This document shows, one piece after another, positions 16,572 through 25,236 of a stretch of DNA of 64,000 bases. This DNA comes from Citricoccus sp. K5 (GTDB lineage: Bacteria; Actinomycetota; Actinomycetes; Actinomycetales; Micrococcaceae). The DNA lies in contig NZ_LR732817.1 of assembly GCF_902506195.1 (NCBI RefSeq), positions 3,129,407 to 3,193,406 on the forward strand, read 5' to 3'. The notes beneath the pieces are model-generated. The model saw nothing but the letters and a program-made list of their open reading frames with translations, made no database searches and had not been told where the DNA came from. Every line of letters starts with the position of its first letter. Position 1 is the first letter of the stretch. Position numbers and translations under genes: made by a program.

Positions 16572-19247
16572 TCAGCCGAACCGCTGGCTGCGCAGCAACT
16601 CGTCGGCGCGGCGGGCCACATCGGCCTGTTGGGTGGTCAGGGTCGTCACCAGGTGGCGTACGTGGCGGACGCGGGCCTCCCATGCCTCGCCGCGCTGTTC
16701 CCGGCGCGGCAGCCGTTCCAGGACATCCACCTCGCGCCAGGCGGTGACCAGTGCGGACTCGTAGAGCCGCTGGTCGGCCTGCTCGGCTCGGCCACCGGTC
16801 GCCGAGTCCAGGCCGAACACCGCGACCATGTCCAACCGGGACAGGTCCAGGCCCAGGGCGAGCTGCTCGAGGTCGGTCCGCAGCCCGGCCAGTTGACGGC
16901 GGACCGCTGCGGTGCCCACGCGGCGCCGGCCGGCTTCAACCACGGCCAGGCCGAGCATGATGACGGTCAGGATCCCGGTCCACGCACTGAGGAAGACCGC
17001 CCAGAACACCGCTGCCGGGCTCACGTTGTCCACGGTGAGGCGGTTGTACTCCATGGCCCGTCCGAGGTCCTCCAGCTCGTAGGCGACCCACCAACCGAGG
17101 GAGACATCGGCCATGTCACCGGTGCCGCGCACCGTGGGTTCCGTTCCGGTGAAGTGGTAGGCACCCATGCGGCTGCTGACGCCCACGCTGAACTCGCCGG
17201 TGAGGAAATTGTCGAACGCGTACGTGCCGTCGTCGAGGATCCACACGGGCAGGATGGCCTGGCCCAGGGCAACGTCACCCGTCCGTGGATCCAGCACCTC
17301 CGGGAACTCTGCGGCCACGTCCTGCTTCACCCGTTGCTGCGCCTCGAGCAGGTCCCAGTAGTCGATGGCGATGCGATGGTCATACTCCGGGTCCGGTGCA
17401 TAGTCGATGTACCGCTCCGATGGGAGGAGGGCAACCGTGAGCTCGACGTCGGCCGGCAGCAGTGCGCCCTCGTCGCTGTATTCGAGGGACTTCGCCATGC
17501 GTTCGCGAACGTACTCCAGGTCCAGGCTGTCCGCCTGGGTCTGCGGCTCGGACTCCCGGGGCGCCACCGGTCCGGCCAACGCCGCCGGATCGCCGTAGAC
17601 CTGCAGACCCGCCAGGGGCCGGTCACCGGTGAGGGTCCGACCGTACTGGATGTGGCTGTCCTCGATCTGCGCTGAGACCACGAATCCGGCCCCGAGGGAG
17701 AACAACAACGGCAGTACGAGGACGAGCAGGCCGTAGGGGATCCTGGCTGCGGCTGCCGACGCCGGAGGGGGCGGCGCCGGCTGGCCGTGCTCCGCATGGC
17801 GATCGATCAGCTCCAGCACCCGCTCGGTCGCCTGCAGGGGGCCGAGGTCAACCCCATGGCCCAGGCCAAGGCTTGCCCGCAGGCCAGCGAAGGAGTCGGT
17901 GGCCCCGGCCGTGGCGGCGGAGACCCTGGCGCGCGAACGCTCGTCCACCGCCTCGTTCAGGGTCCGCACGTGGGTGGCGTTCGGGATGGTCTTCGGTGAG
18001 GCCACGTGCCGGGACATCCGCAGGGCGGTGGCGCGGATTTCCTGTTCCACGGCGTTCCACCGTTGCAGGAGGTCGCTGTGGCGGGAGACCAGCCCCGCAG
18101 CCTGTTCGTCCGCGTGCTGGTCCGCGACCTCCTGGGCGATGGCCAACAGGCGCGCTCGGTGTGCCTCCAGGGCGCGCGCCTCGGACGGGTAGCGGTCATG
18201 ATGCGCGAGCACCTCGTCGATGGACTGGAGCAGCGGCAGCGCAAGCCGATCCAGGACGGACCGGGTCCCGGCATGGCCGGAGCGGACCTCGGCGGCCTGG
18301 GCCAGGACGTCGGCCCGGCGCTGCAGGTCCAGGGTGTCCGCCGCGAACTGTTGGAGATCGGCCTCGAGCTGCTCCGGGGTCCGCGCCTTCAGAGGCGGAG
18401 AGGTGCGGTCGAGGTCCGCCACCAGGGACTGCTCCGTGCGGGCCAGGTCACGGGTGAGATCGCGGACCCGCTTCCAGTCATTCTGCAGCGTCGCGTGCAG
18501 GTTCGGATCGTGCTGGGAGCCGGCCACCTCCACCCGCAGCTGCAGGGTCTCCAGCTCCAGGACGGCCCGCGCCAGCCGTAGTTGGGCCTCGCCGAAGGCC
18601 CGGTACCTCGCGCGCTCGTCACGGCGCCGGCCGATCCAGCGGTACATGACCAGGATGGCGATGAACATCGGCAGCGCGGCCAGGGGGGCCCACAGCAGAG
18701 GGGTGCGGATGCCGGGGTCGAACTTCAGGTCTGCGGCCGTCAGGGCGGCGCCGATGATCGAGTGGGGTCCGTGGCCGAGGGTCCGGTTGTTGACGAAGGT
18801 CTCACGGATGGTGGCAGCGGTCGAGTAGTCGTCGCCATAGTCTTCCCCAGCGAAGGCCACGCGGGTGGCGTCATGCAGCGAGAGGTCCGGGTCCTCGGGA
18901 TCGTCCCCGATGGAGAGCATGATGTCCGCATCACCGGTCTCGCCGTTGCTGTACTCGTCCCACTCCAGTTCGCGCTCGACCACGTGCAGGGTGAACGGCT
19001 CATGGCCCAGCGCGATCCCCTCGGCGGCGGCCTCCACCGATTCCTGGGTGATGCCATGGGGCAGCCCCTCGTCCACCACGAAGGTGATCGGTTCCGTGGG
19101 CTGGGCGGTGACCTGCTGGAGGCCGATGGCACCAAGCACCACGGACACTCCGGCCAGGGACACGGCCAGGAAGGGGAAACGTGAAGGGGGCCGCCGGCGC
19201 AGCGGACGGCCGGGGGGTCGCTGCGAGGGGCCGGGCACGGGTGACAT
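16572..19247 (-). CDS. Large four-helix membrane protein (possibly DUF5129-like)
   Basis: An 891-residue protein with four well-separated hydrophobic helices: near 24-46, 166-190, 530-555 and 765-790. Between helices 1 and 2 is an acidic extracellular-type domain (PITFVVDEGLPHGITQESVE), between 2 and 3 a roughly 340-residue helical, probably coiled-coil cytoplasmic region, then a second acidic external domain and a C-terminal cytoplasmic tail. The two-fold arrangement suggests an internally duplicated architecture. I recall similar DUF5129 proteins in Micrococcaceae but cannot confirm it. ATG 19247 is chosen; the frame extends further without family-like sequence. Confidence 0.8.
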   Translation of the reverse strand: MSPVPGPSQRPPGRPLRRRPPSRFPFLAVSLAGVSVVLGAIGLQQVTAQPTEPITFVVDEGLPHGITQESVEAAAEGIALGHEPFTLHVVERELEWDEYSNGETGDADIMLSIGDDPEDPDLSLHDATRVAFAGEDYGDDYSTAATIRETFVNNRTLGHGPHSIIGAALTAADLKFDPGIRTPLLWAPLAALPMFIAILVMYRWIGRRRDERARYRAFGEAQLRLARAVLELETLQLRVEVAGSQHDPNLHATLQNDWKRVRDLTRDLARTEQSLVADLDRTSPPLKARTPEQLEADLQQFAADTLDLQRRADVLAQAAEVRSGHAGTRSVLDRLALPLLQSIDEVLAHHDRYPSEARALEAHRARLLAIAQEVADQHADEQAAGLVSRHSDLLQRWNAVEQEIRATALRMSRHVASPKTIPNATHVRTLNEAVDERSRARVSAATAGATDSFAGLRASLGLGHGVDLGPLQATERVLELIDRHAEHGQPAPPPPASAAAARIPYGLLVLVLPLLFSLGAGFVVSAQIEDSHIQYGRTLTGDRPLAGLQVYGDPAALAGPVAPRESEPQTQADSLDLEYVRERMAKSLEYSDEGALLPADVELTVALLPSERYIDYAPDPEYDHRIAIDYWDLLEAQQRVKQDVAAEFPEVLDPRTGDVALGQAILPVWILDDGTYAFDNFLTGEFSVGVSSRMGAYHFTGTEPTVRGTGDMADVSLGWWVAYELEDLGRAMEYNRLTVDNVSPAAVFWAVFLSAWTGILTVIMLGLAVVEAGRRRVGTAAVRRQLAGLRTDLEQLALGLDLSRLDMVAVFGLDSATGGRAEQADQRLYESALVTAWREVDVLERLPRREQRGEAWEARVRHVRHLVTTLTTQQADVARRADELLRSQRFG

Positions 19248-19380
19248 TCTATGGGCTCGGATGGCCTGGGCGCGGATGGCCTCAGGACCGTGACCCGTAG
19301 GATGCCAGCAGGTGAGAGCCGGTTCGGCGGACCCGATCCACTCACCCCACCCCGTCGTCCCCTCCCGGAGGAGCCATCCC

Positions 19381-20280
19381 GTGACCCAGACCCCGCCACC
19401 CCGCACGGACGAGGAGGTCCGTCCCTACCTGCAGTCGCTGGGATTGCCTGGCCTGGTGGACCTGCACGTGCACTTCATGCCGGACACCGTCCAGGAGAAG
19501 GTTTGGGCGTTCTTCGATCGGCAGGGGGAGGACGGTGGACTGCCGTGGCCCATCGCCTACCGCGAGGGGATCGAGGAGCGTGTCCGCCGCCTGGACGCGC
19601 TGGGCGTCACCGCCTACACCACCCTCAACTACGCGCACCGGCCCGGCATGGCGTCCTGGCTCAACGAGTTCTCCACCGCCTTCGCGGCATCCCATCCGCG
19701 CGCCATCCACTCGGCCACGTTCTACCCGGAGCCGGAGGGTGCGTCCGCGGGACAGCAGGTCGCGGACGCCCTGGAGGCCGGAGCGCGGGCCTTCAAGGTG
19801 CACGTCCAGGTCGGCGGGTTCTCCCCACTGGACCCCGCGCTGGTGGAGGGCTGGGCGCTCCTGGAGCAGGCGGGGACACCGGTGGTCATCCACTGCGGCG
19901 ACGGCCCGCACCGGGGCGAATTCACCGGGATAGGCCCCGTCCAGGCGCTCGCCGACCGCCATCCCGGCCTCGTGCTGGTGATCGCGCACGCCGGCCTGCC
20001 CGACTACCGGGCCTTCGCCGAGCTGGCCGCCGAGCATCCGAACGTCTACCTCGACACCACTATGGTAGGTACCACTGCGATGGAGCTGCGCGCCCCGATC
20101 CCGGCGGACTACCCGGAGAGCATGGCCGCACTGGACGGCAAGGTGGTCTTCGGCACGGACTTCCCCTCGATCCCCTACCCCTACAGCCACCAGATCGAGG
20201 CCCTCGTGGGCTGGGGACTCGGGGACGAGTGGATGCGCAACGTCCTGTGGAACACCCCGCGCCGTCTGCTCGGCCACTGA
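19381..20280 (+). CDS. Amidohydrolase family protein
   Basis: A 299-residue metal-dependent hydrolase of the amidohydrolase-2 type. Metal-ligand motifs are present in order: HVH at 29-31 (LVDLHVHFM), VVIHCGDGPH, VLVIAHAGLPDY and FGTDFPSIPY. Such enzymes act as decarboxylases or lactone hydrolases on aromatic or carboxylated substrates; substrate unknown. GTG 19381 is chosen because GGAGGAG lies about 8 nt upstream. It is divergent from the large membrane protein gene. Confidence 0.9.
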   Translation: MTQTPPPRTDEEVRPYLQSLGLPGLVDLHVHFMPDTVQEKVWAFFDRQGEDGGLPWPIAYREGIEERVRRLDALGVTAYTTLNYAHRPGMASWLNEFSTAFAASHPRAIHSATFYPEPEGASAGQQVADALEAGARAFKVHVQVGGFSPLDPALVEGWALLEQAGTPVVIHCGDGPHRGEFTGIGPVQALADRHPGLVLVIAHAGLPDYRAFAELAAEHPNVYLDTTMVGTTAMELRAPIPADYPESMAALDGKVVFGTDFPSIPYPYSHQIEALVGWGLGDEWMRNVLWNTPRRLLGH

Positions 20281-20414
20281 CCACCCCGGTATGTGCGTGG
20301 CCTCCGCCCCAGCACCGTGCGGAGGCGACCGTGCGTGAGCCGCTGAGAGAGCGGACGGCGGGTCGCCGCGCGGGCGGCCGCGCAGGGCTGACGCCGGAAC
20401 GCTCGGGACGGGAT

Positions 20415-20438
20415 CCCGGCTCCGGGTCCGGAGCCGGG
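20415..20438. terminator. Compact hairpin terminator
   Basis: Perfect 11-bp GC-rich arms (20415-20425 and 20428-20438) around a GT centre, between the convergent amidohydrolase and FAD-Rieske genes. No T-run. Confidence 0.6.
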
Positions 20439-20445
20439 CAATGGG

Positions 20446-21951
20446 TCAGTCGGAGCGGGGAACGGTGGGCAGGTCCCGGACGGCCGGACCCTCCAGCAGG
20501 GCCCCGTCGGCACTGAACCGGGATCCGTGCAGCGGGCAGTCCCAGGAACACTCCGCATCGTTCCACCGCAGGACTCCGCCCAGGTGTGGGCACACCGCCG
20601 AGACCTTTCGGGTGGTGCCGTCCACGGTGGACACCCCCACGGGAGTGGTGCCCTGACGGCCGACGATCGCCTCACCCTCGGCCGGGGGGCTCTCCGGCAG
20701 CGGGTGCAGTTCGGCCGAGGCCCAGCCGGTGGTCGCCTCCCTGCCGACGCCGAGGGTGTCCTTCAGCCCGGTCAGCAGGTCGGACGGGGTGGTGAGCCGC
20801 CGGCCGAGGGTGGTGGCCCAGGGGATCTGGCCGCCCAGCAACTCGGCGGTGATGGCCAGCGCCGCCGCCACGGCGTTGGTCATGCCCCACTTGTTGTAGC
20901 CGGTGGCCAGGTAGATCCCGCCGCCTCCGCGCGGCAGCGTGCCGACGAAGGGGATGAGGTTGGCCGAGCGGTAGTCCTGTGCGGCCCAGGAGTGGGTGCG
21001 CTGAGCACCGGGGAAGTGCTCCGCGGTCCACGCCTCGAGGTCCTCCACTGCGGCCCGAGGCGAATCCTGCCGGCCGACCACGTGACCGTTGCCGCCTACC
21101 AGCAGCAACTCCTCGTCGCCGAGGGGTGCGGTGCGCAGGGATCGGGAGGGGGCGTCCGCGCTGAGGTACATCCCCTGTGGCATGCCTTTCGGTGATCCGG
21201 GGAGGCGGTAGGCCTGGGCATAGGACCGCTGGGGCAGGAGCTTGGCGAAGTAACCGCCGCGGTCCAGGACTGGTGTCCCTGTGGCGAGCACGAGGTGGTC
21301 GGCCTGCACCTCTCCGTGGGTGGTCTCCACGGTGAGGGGGGAGCCGATCCCGGCCCCGGTGACGCGGACACCCTGGATCAGGGTCCCGCCGCGCTCGCGC
21401 AACTCGGTGGCCAGGGCGCCCAGGACCTCCATCGGATGGAACTGGGCCTGGTCCTCGAGGACGATCGCTCCGGCCACGGGGAACGGCAGCTCGGTCTCGT
21501 CCGTCCACGTGATCGGAAGGCCGGCGGTCTCGGCAGCCTGCTGTTCGCGCCGCAGGGCCTCCGTGCCCTGGGGGCTGGTGGCGTAGGTGTAGGCCCGGCG
21601 CCTCTGAAACGGGACGCCGCGCTCCTCGAGGTACCGCAACAGCCATGACTGGCCCTCGCGGTTGCCCTCCACGTAGGCCCGCAGGACCCGGTCCGACTGG
21701 TGCCGGCTGATCTTGGAGAGGGTGGTGCCCTGCAACAGGGACAGCTTGGCCGTGGTGTTGCCGGTCGTCGCCGCCCCCACCGTGCGGGCCTCCAGCACGG
21801 CAACCCGCTGGCCCGCACGTGCCAGGAGCACCGCCGTGGTCAGGCCGGTCAGGCCGGCGCCGGCCACCACCGTGTCATAGTCGGTCCCCGGGACGAACTC
21901 GTCCGCCCCGGCGGCGGGGACGGGGTGGGTGTCCAGCCATAGTGAATGCAC
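20446..21951 (-). CDS. FAD-dependent oxidoreductase with C-terminal Rieske domain
   Basis: A 501-residue protein with a DAO-type FAD domain (VVAGAGLTGLTTAVLLARAG near 29-48, and GGGGIYLATGYNKWGMTNA near the C-terminal FAD site) fused to a Rieske [2Fe-2S] domain (about 415-501). The cluster ligands are CPHLGG and CPLHGSRF. This architecture is common in actinobacteria and probably couples oxidation of a small amine or thiol-type substrate to an internal electron relay; the substrate is not known. ATG 21951 is used. It is divergent from the GyrI-like gene. Confidence 0.92.
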   Translation of the reverse strand: MHSLWLDTHPVPAAGADEFVPGTDYDTVVAGAGLTGLTTAVLLARAGQRVAVLEARTVGAATTGNTTAKLSLLQGTTLSKISRHQSDRVLRAYVEGNREGQSWLLRYLEERGVPFQRRRAYTYATSPQGTEALRREQQAAETAGLPITWTDETELPFPVAGAIVLEDQAQFHPMEVLGALATELRERGGTLIQGVRVTGAGIGSPLTVETTHGEVQADHLVLATGTPVLDRGGYFAKLLPQRSYAQAYRLPGSPKGMPQGMYLSADAPSRSLRTAPLGDEELLLVGGNGHVVGRQDSPRAAVEDLEAWTAEHFPGAQRTHSWAAQDYRSANLIPFVGTLPRGGGGIYLATGYNKWGMTNAVAAALAITAELLGGQIPWATTLGRRLTTPSDLLTGLKDTLGVGREATTGWASAELHPLPESPPAEGEAIVGRQGTTPVGVSTVDGTTRKVSAVCPHLGGVLRWNDAECSWDCPLHGSRFSADGALLEGPAVRDLPTVPRSD

Positions 21952-22115
21952 GCTGCTCGCCTCTCTGCTCCGGTTCTCGGTACGCTACGGCGACGAGTCC
22001 GGGAAGTCGCGGACGGCCGGCGCCACCGTGCCAGCATGACACCATGGCATCCTCGGGCACCACAGCGGCTTTGCCGCCTGAGGCCGAGCGTTCCAGTGGC
22101 ACGGAAAGGCGAGGC

Positions 22116-22760
22116 ATGACTGAGAAGACTGACTTCAAGAGGACCCTCGACTCGTACCGGGCCACGCGCGGCCGCTTCCGAGTCGTCGAGGTGCTTCCGC
22201 TGCGTTACCTCATGGTGGACGGCCACGGGGATCCCAACACCGCACCGGACTACGCCGAGGCCTTACAGGCCCTGTACCCGATGGCGTACACGCTGAAGTT
22301 CGCGTCCAAGCGGGAACTCGACCGGGACTATGTGGTGCCCCCACTGGAGGGTCTGTGGTGGTCTGAGGACATGGACGCTTTCACCACGGCGAGGGACAAG
22401 TCCCGGTGGGACTGGACCATGATGATCCTGGTCCCGGAATGGATCGCCACCGAGATGGTGGAGACGGCGAGCGAGGCGGTGCGGTCCAAGGGCGCCAAGT
22501 CCGCCGCCGGCCCGCCGGTGCGTCTCGACGACGTCCGTCTGGCCACCCTTGAGGAGGGCCTCTGCGTGCAGACCCTGCACGTGGGCTCCTTCGACGACGA
22601 GGCGCCGGTCCTGGAGGAGATGCACCACGGCTTCATCCCCGACAACAGGCTGCGCATGACGGGCACCCACCACGAGGTCTATTTCAGCGATCCCCGCAAA
22701 ACCGCACCGGAGAAGCTGCGCACCCTCCTGCGGCAACCCGTTCTTCGGTCAGCCGTCTGA
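22116..22760 (+). CDS. GyrI-like domain protein
   Basis: A 214-residue GyrI-like small-molecule-binding protein (MTEKTDFKRTLDSYRATRGR; LRYLMVDGHGDPN; GLWWSEDMDAF; GFIPDNRLRMTGTHHEVYFSDPRKT). Such stand-alone domains bind or hydrolyse xenobiotic compounds and are found without a DNA-binding partner. ATG 22116 follows GAGG; an upstream in-frame ATG at 22044 would add a non-conserved leader. Its 3' end overlaps the convergent LLM gene by 12 bp. Confidence 0.85.
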   Translation: MTEKTDFKRTLDSYRATRGRFRVVEVLPLRYLMVDGHGDPNTAPDYAEALQALYPMAYTLKFASKRELDRDYVVPPLEGLWWSEDMDAFTTARDKSRWDWTMMILVPEWIATEMVETASEAVRSKGAKSAAGPPVRLDDVRLATLEEGLCVQTLHVGSFDDEAPVLEEMHHGFIPDNRLRMTGTHHEVYFSDPRKTAPEKLRTLLRQPVLRSAV

Positions 22761-23897
22761 TCCCACCAGGGCCGCGGCCGGCGTCGTGCCTTGGAATGCC
22801 GGAGTGGTGACCTGTCCGCTGAGACCGGCGCCCTTCAGGGCGAAGCGCTCACGGAGCAATGGCATGACGAGGCGGCCGAAACGTTCGGCCTCCTCGGCGT
22901 GCGGGTAGCCGGAGAGGCAGAAGCTGGAGCAACCGGCATCCACGAACTCGGCGATGGTGTCCGCCACCTGTTCCGGGGTGCCGACGATCGCGATGCCCGC
23001 GCCGTGGCGCACGGTGGCGATGCCGCTCCACAGGTGCTCGTCCACCAGGTGGCCGTCAGCCTGGGCGAGCTCCTTCATGCGGTCGTTGGCCTTCGATTCA
23101 CTCCAACGCCCCTGGACCGATTCCCGGTGCTCCGCGCTGGCCGCCGAGATCAGATCCTCGGCGGCGGTCCAGGCCTGTTCCTCGGTCTCGCGGACGATCA
23201 CCTGCAGGCGCATGCCGAAGTCCAGGGTGCGGCCCTTCTCCGCGGCACGGGACGTCATGTCCTCCACGTTCTTCGCGATGTTCGCGGGGGTGTCCCCCCA
23301 GAACAGGTGCACGTCGGCATGGCTGGCGCACAGCTCACGGGCCGCCTCGGACATCCCGCCGAGGTAGAGCGGCGGATGAGGTGCCTGGACCGGCCGGGGC
23401 TGGACGTGGACGCCGCGGGCGGTGAAGTACCGTCCTTCCACGTCGAAGGGCTCGTCCCGGGTCCAGGCGTCCTTGAGGATCTCGACCGTCTCCGTCAGCA
23501 CGTCGTAGCGCTCGTCATGGTCATAGAACAGTCCGTCCGCGGCCATCTCGGCGGAGTCGCCACCGGTGATGAGGTTGACGCGCAACCGGCCACCGGAGAG
23601 CTGGTCGAAGGTGGACAGCATCTTGGCCATGACGGGAGGGGCGATGAACCCGGCCCGGGCTGCCACGAGCATGTCGATCTTCTGCGTCCGCGCCGAGACC
23701 ATGGCACAGGAGATGTACGCCTCGTAGCACTCAGGCATCACGGGCACGAGGAGATAGGTGAAGCCGGCGTCCTCTGCGGTCTGCGCGATGTGGGTGAAGA
23801 GATCCAAACTGGGCGGCGTGGAGGCGGTGGGGTCCCCGATCCGCGCGGTGTCTCCCATCGTGGGGATGAACCAGCCGAGGTCGATCTCTGTGTCCAT
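22749..23897 (-). CDS. SsuD-like FMNH2-dependent monooxygenase (LLM class)
   Basis: A 382-residue luciferase-like enzyme close to alkanesulfonate monooxygenase SsuD: GWFIPTMGD at the start, KIDMLVAARAGFIAPPVMAKM, GRLRVNLITGGDSAEMAADG, PPLYLGGMSEAARE and a C-terminal CLSGYPHAEEAERFG. It would release sulfite from an organosulfonate using reduced flavin, but no sulfonate ABC transporter is nearby. It follows a 44-codon small ORF by 3 bp and belongs to a minus-strand run doxX-ybaK-smallORF-LLM. Confidence 0.92.
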   Translation of the reverse strand: MDTEIDLGWFIPTMGDTARIGDPTASTPPSLDLFTHIAQTAEDAGFTYLLVPVMPECYEAYISCAMVSARTQKIDMLVAARAGFIAPPVMAKMLSTFDQLSGGRLRVNLITGGDSAEMAADGLFYDHDERYDVLTETVEILKDAWTRDEPFDVEGRYFTARGVHVQPRPVQAPHPPLYLGGMSEAARELCASHADVHLFWGDTPANIAKNVEDMTSRAAEKGRTLDFGMRLQVIVRETEEQAWTAAEDLISAASAEHRESVQGRWSESKANDRMKELAQADGHLVDEHLWSGIATVRHGAGIAIVGTPEQVADTIAEFVDAGCSSFCLSGYPHAEEAERFGRLVMPLLRERFALKGAGLSGQVTTPAFQGTTPAAALVGSDG

Positions 23898-23900
23898 GCT

Positions 23901-24035
23901 TCATGCACCCTTCTGTCTGCCATCTGCGGCCCGGCACGCGACGGCGGTGATCTCGGGGCCGTCCTCCGTGACATCCACGATGGTGGCCCGGCCCGGCGAA
24001 GACAAGGGACATCCGAGTGTCATCGGCGTGAACAT
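23901..24035 (-). CDS. Possible small ORF coupled to the SsuD-like gene
   Basis: A 44-codon open frame (MFTPMTLGCPLSSPGRATIV onward; ATG 24035, or ATG 24023 for 40 codons) ends with TGA 3 nt before the LLM start codon, in the same direction. The second half is acidic-to-basic with two cysteines in total and uses GC-ending codons like its neighbours. No clear Shine-Dalgarno precedes it. It may be a real small protein, a leader peptide coupling translation to the LLM gene, or chance. Family unknown. Confidence 0.4.
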   Translation of the reverse strand: MFTPMTLGCPLSSPGRATIVDVTEDGPEITAVACRAADGRQKGA

Positions 24036-24075
24036 CTGCTGGGGAGTTCCGGGAAGACGCCGGCTTCTCCGGGTC

Positions 24076-24588
24076 CTACTCCGGGTCGGTCACGTCCGCG
24101 AGCCTCGCGCCGAGCGCCGCGACGAGCCGGTCGGCGTCGACCGTCACGGCCGCGCCCGGAGCTCCCGCGCCGATGGAGACCTGCACCCCCGAGAGTGCGA
24201 CGTCGGCGATGACCGGCCAGGCCGTCGTCGCGCCGAAGGGCGTGATGGAACCGCGCGGGTACCCGGTGACCTCCAGGGCCTCAGCAGCGGAGGGCATGGA
24301 CAGACGGTTCACCCCCAAGAGTGCCCGCAGCTTGGGCCAGGAGATGCTGCGGCCGCCCGGCACGAGGACGAAGAGGAAGTCGTTCTCGCCGCGGCGCACC
24401 ACCAGTGACTTGATCAGCCGGCCCGGATCGACCCCGCGCGCCGCAGCCGCCTCGTCCAGAGAGGAGACCGGGCCGTGCTGCGTCAGGGTGTACTCAAGCC
24501 CGGAATCCATGATGGCCGGGAGGCCCGCAGGTTGGTCGGATCCAGGTTGGTTGGATGCTGGCTGGCTGGAGTGAGGCGGGTTGTTCAC
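24076..24588 (-). CDS. YbaK/EbsC family aminoacyl-tRNA deacylase-like protein
   Basis: A protein of the YbaK/ProX editing-domain family, which hydrolyses mischarged Cys- or Ala-tRNA: ARGVDPGRLIKSLVVRRGEN, FLFVLVPGGRSISWPKLRALL, GYPRGSITPFG and VQVSIGAGAPG. The conserved lysine in LIKSLV is present. GTG 24588 gives 170 residues and overlaps the doxX stop as GTGA, implying translational coupling; it adds a Ser/Gln/Pro-rich N-tail. ATG 24510 (144 residues) is the family-like alternative. Confidence 0.85.
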   Translation of the reverse strand: MNNPPHSSQPASNQPGSDQPAGLPAIMDSGLEYTLTQHGPVSSLDEAAAARGVDPGRLIKSLVVRRGENDFLFVLVPGGRSISWPKLRALLGVNRLSMPSAAEALEVTGYPRGSITPFGATTAWPVIADVALSGVQVSIGAGAPGAAVTVDADRLVAALGARLADVTDPE

Positions 24589-25043
24589 GGCGTCAGCGTA
24601 GCGGTCCGTCGGCCGGCGATGACGGTGTCGAGGCTGAGGCGGCCCGGGCCCACGAGCGCGAAGACCAGGGACGCCAGGCCGATGACGGCCACGAGCTCCC
24701 AGCCGTTGCCTGCCACGAAGACCCCGTGTGGAGCGTGCACGAACAGCACGGCGCCGAGCATGGTGAGAGCTGCCAGGATGCCGGCCACGGTGGTGAACAG
24801 CCCGAGGATCAGCAGGATGCCGCCGCCGAGTTCCACGATGGAGGCGATGAGTGCGGAGACCGGTGGGGCGGGAACCCCCATCTCCTGGAAGCTCGCCGTG
24901 GTGCCTGCGATGCCCCATTCGGTGAACTTCTGCCAGCCGTGAGCCACCAGGACGACGCCGAGGACCACGCGGGTGACGAGAAGCCCCCAGTCGCGGACCG
25001 GGGTGGGCAGGGGCAGCAGGCGGGAATCGGTGGCTGTCGTCAT
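24585..25043 (-). CDS. DoxX family membrane protein
   Basis: A 152-residue protein with four hydrophobic helices and the DoxX pattern LLVTRVVLGVVLVAHGWQKF, then SIVELGGGILLILGLFT. DoxX proteins are linked to redox and thiol stress in actinobacteria (with sulfurtransferase and SodA in Mycobacterium). ATG 25043 is preferred for its GAGAGGAC upstream. A palindrome resembling a MarR operator lies 70 bp upstream. The next gene, ybaK-like, overlaps its stop by 4 bp. Confidence 0.87.
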   Translation of the reverse strand: MTTATDSRLLPLPTPVRDWGLLVTRVVLGVVLVAHGWQKFTEWGIAGTTASFQEMGVPAPPVSALIASIVELGGGILLILGLFTTVAGILAALTMLGAVLFVHAPHGVFVAGNGWELVAVIGLASLVFALVGPGRLSLDTVIAGRRTATLTP

Positions 25044-25112
25044 GGACGGCGTCCTCTCAACATTGGATCGGTGCGCGCCGGTTGGCGGCACTGATCCACC
25101 CTGACGGATTAA

Positions 25113-25130
25113 TAGTTGAGACGTCAACTA
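25113..25130. promoter_or_regulatory. MarR-type palindrome upstream of doxX
   Basis: TAGTTGA-GACG-TCAACTA is an exact 7+4+7 inverted repeat 70 bp before the doxX start. Similar AGTTNN-N4-NNAACT palindromes are typical of MarR-family operators, and the same layout recurs at 57623-57638. Confidence 0.55.
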
Positions 25131-25236
25131 AAACGGCGTGCACGTGAGAAGACGCATAGTGGGAATACGGCCGCGGTCAGCGCCGGCCATCCCCGGTGAG
25201 CTCCGGTCAACCGCGGTCAGCCCCGACCGCGCCCGC

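Noticed and set aside
23741-24012. Overlapping minus-strand frame of about 90 codons at the start of the LLM gene
   Set aside because: Arg/His/Gly-rich shadow composition and overlaps the well-supported LLM N-terminus; the shorter frame at 23901-24035 is the better candidate.
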